From assembly GCA_964438715.1 (NCBI GenBank), contig CAYTLQ010000232.1, positions 1 through 9,111 of the forward strand: a stretch of 9,111 nt of DNA. The letters run 5' to 3'. Shown here one piece after another: positions 6,809 to 9,111 of this stretch. The notes beneath the pieces were generated by a model that saw only the letters and a program-made list of their open reading frames with translations, searched no databases and was not told where the DNA came from. Both the position numbers and the translations under genes were made by a program. This DNA comes from CAYTLQ01 sp964438715 (GTDB taxonomy: Bacteria > Bacteroidota > Ignavibacteria > Ignavibacteriales > Ignavibacteriaceae). Each line of letters opens with the position of its first letter. Positions within the stretch are counted from its first letter, which is position 1.

Positions 6809-7033
6809 CTCATTGCCTACTCTTCTGTTTTTTTTTATTTCCCCAACCGCGCTTTTTTATAATTCAATTTTTGTTGGTAGCCGCACAAACGGCACATTGG
6901 TTTTTGCCACACAAGCCAACCCTTCAGGCAAAAGCCAAAGAGTCGTTTCTTCCAACGCACAGACAGAGCATTCGGACAACAAAACGGATTTTTTGCGTAT
7001 TTTAACCAACTATAAATTTTAGAATCTGGTAAA

Positions 7034-9111
7034 GTGAAGAACGAAAAACTGACAAGGAAAGAAATCATTGACAACCGCTTAAAACAGGCGGGCTGGAATG
7101 TGACTGACCGAACTCAGGTAATTGAGGAATTTGATATTCAACTGACCGTTGTAGAAGAACCAACAACGCCATACGCTGGACATCAATACAGTGACTATGT
7201 TTTGTTAGGTAAAGACGGCAAACCGCTTGCCGTTGTTGAAGCCAAAAAGACTTCGGTGGACGCTGCTCTCGGACGGGAACAAGCCAAACAATATTGCTAC
7301 AACATCCAATCAACACAAGGCGTTGACTTGCCATTCTGCTTTTATACTAACGGATACGATATTTACTTTTGGAACTTAGAAAACTATCCACCCCAAAAAG
7401 TTCACGGATTTCCGACACGGGACGACCTTGAACGGTACGCCTACATACGCAAGGCGAGAAAACAATTAGCAGGTGATTTTATTAATACAAAAATTGCAGG
7501 TCGGGCATATCAAATTCAAGCAATTCGTACTGTAATGGAAGCCGTTGAAAAACGGAAACGCAGATTCTTGTTGGTAATGGCAACAGGCACAGGTAAGACA
7601 AGAACCTGCATTGCCTTGGTGGACGCATTAATGAGAGCTGGTTGGGTAGAAAGAGTTTTATTTTTGGTTGACAGAATTGCACTTCGTGACCAAACACTGG
7701 AAGCATTCAAAGAGCATTTACCCAATGAACCTCGCTGGCCAAAACAAGGCGAAAAGAAAATTGCCACCGACAGACGAATTTATGTTTCAACCTATCCAAC
7801 CATGTTGAACATTATTCGCAATGAAGAAAAAAGTTTGAGTCCGCATTTCTTTGACTTGATTGTGGTGGACGAGAGCCACAGAAGCATTTACAATACTTAT
7901 CAGGAAATTCTTGATTACTTCAATACCATTACTCTCGGCTTAACAGCCACGCCAACGGATGTAATTGACCACAACACATTTCAATTGTTTGAATGTGAAG
8001 ATGGCGTTCCGACTTTTGCTTATTCCTATGAAGAAGCAGTCAATCACATACCGCCCTACCTGAGCAATTTTCAGGTAATGAAAATTAAGACCAAGTTTCA
8101 GGAAGAAGGAATTAACAAGCGGACAATTTCATTGGAAGACCAACAAAAACTGATGTTGGAGGGAAAAGAAATTGAAGAAATCAATTACGAAGGAACAGAG
8201 ATTGAAAAGAAAGTAATCAACAGAGGAACGAATGCTTTGATTGTCCGTGAATTCATGGAAGAATGTATCAAAGATGCCAACGGAGTATTGCCTGGGAAAA
8301 CGATTTTCTTTTGCATCAGCAAAGCCCATGCAAGACGAATAGAAGAAATTTTTGATTCGCTTTATCCCGAATACAAAGGCGAATTAGCCAAAGTATTGGT
8401 AAGCGAAGACCCACGGGTTTATGGCAAAGGCGGTTTGCTCGACCAGTTTACAAATAACGATATGCCACGCATTGCCATTAGTGTGGATATGCTCGACACG
8501 GGCATTGATGTTCGTGAGTTGGTGAATTTGGTTTTTGCTAAACCTGTTTACAGCTACACCAAATTTTGGCAGATGATAGGCAGAGGAACTCGTTTACTCG
8601 AACCTGATAAACTAAAACCTTGGTGCAAACAAAAATACAATTTCCTGATACTCGATTGTTGGGAAAACGTTGAATATTTTAAACTCAACCCGAGAGGCAA
8701 CGAACTGAAAGGACAAGTCCCTCTGCCTGTTAGTATATTTGGTGTGCGGTTGGAAAAAATCAAGGAAGCCCAAAATCAAAGCAATACTGAAATTGTAAAC
8801 AAAGAAATTCAGAAAATCAGAAAACAAGTTGATGCGCTTCCGAAAAATTCGGTTGTTATTATGGAAGCTCGAAATGAATTGCAACGCCTGGAAGATGAAA
8901 ACTTCTGGAACAACCTGACTTTTGACAAAATGGAATTTTTAGAAGCCGTTGTAAAACCATTGCTTCGCACGGTTTCGGATGTTGATTTCAAAGCCATGCG
9001 TTTTGAAAAGGACATTGTGGAAGTTTCGTTGGTTTATTTGGCAGGTGAAACTGAAAAATTTGAAACGCTGAAAGAAAGCATCATTGAAGAAATTGGCGAG
9101 CTGCCTTTGAG
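7034..9111 (+). CDS. hsdR: Type I restriction endonuclease subunit R (3' truncated by window end)
   Basis: HsdR is the motor and nuclease subunit of a type I restriction-modification complex, which translocates unmethylated foreign DNA and cuts it. The frame is open for 692 codons to the edge. The N-terminal PD-(D/E)XK nuclease shows D54, then E69-A70-K71 in VVEAKK. Superfamily 2 translocase motifs follow: AYQIQAI upstream, Walker A ATGTGKT (183-189), DESH (279-282), TATPT (304-308), DTGID (488-492) and QMIGRGTR (513-520). The tail resembles the EcoEI-type R C-terminal region. GTG at 7034 is the start: an in-frame stop lies at 7013-7015, the first in-frame ATG is codon 168, beyond the nuclease, and the opening NEKLTRKEIIDNRLKQAGW matches family N-termini. 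The ribosome site is weak. Leucine TTG codons seem commoner than in the left-hand genes, consistent with transfer. hsdM and hsdS are not in view, so R appears to be first in its operon. Confidence 0.93.
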   Translation, partial: MKNEKLTRKEIIDNRLKQAGWNVTDRTQVIEEFDIQLTVVEEPTTPYAGHQYSDYVLLGKDGKPLAVVEAKKTSVDAALGREQAKQYCYNIQSTQGVDLPFCFYTNGYDIYFWNLENYPPQKVHGFPTRDDLERYAYIRKARKQLAGDFINTKIAGRAYQIQAIRTVMEAVEKRKRRFLLVMATGTGKTRTCIALVDALMRAGWVERVLFLVDRIALRDQTLEAFKEHLPNEPRWPKQGEKKIATDRRIYVSTYPTMLNIIRNEEKSLSPHFFDLIVVDESHRSIYNTYQEILDYFNTITLGLTATPTDVIDHNTFQLFECEDGVPTFAYSYEEAVNHIPPYLSNFQVMKIKTKFQEEGINKRTISLEDQQKLMLEGKEIEEINYEGTEIEKKVINRGTNALIVREFMEECIKDANGVLPGKTIFFCISKAHARRIEEIFDSLYPEYKGELAKVLVSEDPRVYGKGGLLDQFTNNDMPRIAISVDMLDTGIDVRELVNLVFAKPVYSYTKFWQMIGRGTRLLEPDKLKPWCKQKYNFLILDCWENVEYFKLNPRGNELKGQVPLPVSIFGVRLEKIKEAQNQSNTEIVNKEIQKIRKQVDALPKNSVVIMEARNELQRLEDENFWNNLTFDKMEFLEAVVKPLLRTVSDVDFKAMRFEKDIVEVSLVYLAGETEKFETLKESIIEEIGELPL

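Larger units (their letters stand above)
6351..7033. other. Gene-free stretch at the left border of the hsdR segment
   Basis: About 680 bases lie between the yceI terminator and hsdR, with no coding frame I can support. From 6351 to about 6630 I see only AT-rich sequence and a trivial ACAAC-ATT-GTTGT palindrome (6407-6419). From 6632 there is a minus-strand terminator-like hairpin. Two near-identical 14-base copies of GAATGAAAAMCGAA follow (6725-6738 and 6751-6764). Next comes a palindrome with a GAACG loop (6788-6808), then a T-rich tract (about 6821-6870). A block that is visibly richer in G+C runs from about 6873 to 6985. The stretch probably marks a junction between host DNA and an acquired restriction segment. 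Confidence 0.6.

Noticed and set aside
6873..6920. Integron attC site
   Set aside because: GTTGGTA does not fit the GTTRRRY core, and there is no paired inverse core or cassette-like gene.
6753..7022. An 89-codon plus-strand open frame before hsdR
   Set aside because: It runs through the palindrome and T-rich tract, has an irregular, low-complexity composition and no domain features. It is more likely noncoding, recurrent intergenic sequence.
6835..7074. A 79-codon minus-strand open frame overlapping the hsdR start
   Set aside because: It overlaps the well-supported hsdR N-terminus and the noncoding block, and has no recognisable motif or ribosome site.
7065..9015. Several short minus-strand open frames across the right end
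   Set aside because: All lie opposite the continuous hsdR frame, which carries every expected nuclease and translocase motif; they are antisense shadows.
1..9111. CRISPR array, tRNA or rRNA genes
   Set aside because: No regularly spaced direct repeats, cloverleaf-like segments or conserved rRNA stretches were seen on either strand by eye.

Overview
The window looks like chromosomal DNA from the Bacteroidota/Chlorobiota (FCB) group. It is AT-rich, most genes lack a strong Shine-Dalgarno sequence, and the yceI promoter carries the Bacteroidota-type TAnnTTTG element (TATATTTG) after a TTGACA box. An Ignavibacteria-like host is my best guess, from overall gene character only. No ribosomal RNA or other lineage marker is present.

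Positions 1-6350 look like ordinary core genome, in order: the tail of an unidentified plus-strand gene (2-103); a family 2 glycosyltransferase (165-974, +); a cytoplasmic triple-PAS hybrid histidine kinase (971-3277, -) whose stop codon overlaps that of the glycosyltransferase in a shared TTAA; a D-3-phosphoglycerate dehydrogenase of the ACT-domain type (3534-4724, +); a divergent MqnA-family protein (4770-5525, -), convergent with serA across a GC-rich hairpin; and a secreted YceI-family protein (5695-6291, +) with its own promoter and terminator. These genes alternate in strand and do not form an obvious pathway or operon together.

Positions 6351-7033 hold no convincing gene. They carry an orphan minus-strand terminator-like hairpin, tandem-like short repeats, a small palindrome with a GAACG loop, and a stretch visibly richer in G+C than its surroundings. 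This looks like the left edge of an acquired accessory segment.

From 7034 to the right edge runs a single open frame that starts with GTG and has no stop. It encodes a type I restriction endonuclease R subunit (HsdR) with PD-(D/E)XK nuclease and superfamily 2 translocase motifs, truncated by the window end. The methylase and specificity genes are not in view and would be expected downstream.

The most unusual protein is the hybrid kinase. Its phospho-acceptor histidine and receiver domain are intact, but its N, G1 and G2 nucleotide-binding motifs are all degraded, which suggests a histidine pseudokinase. I do not see clear evidence of a wholly new system; the accessory part that could hold one continues beyond the right edge.
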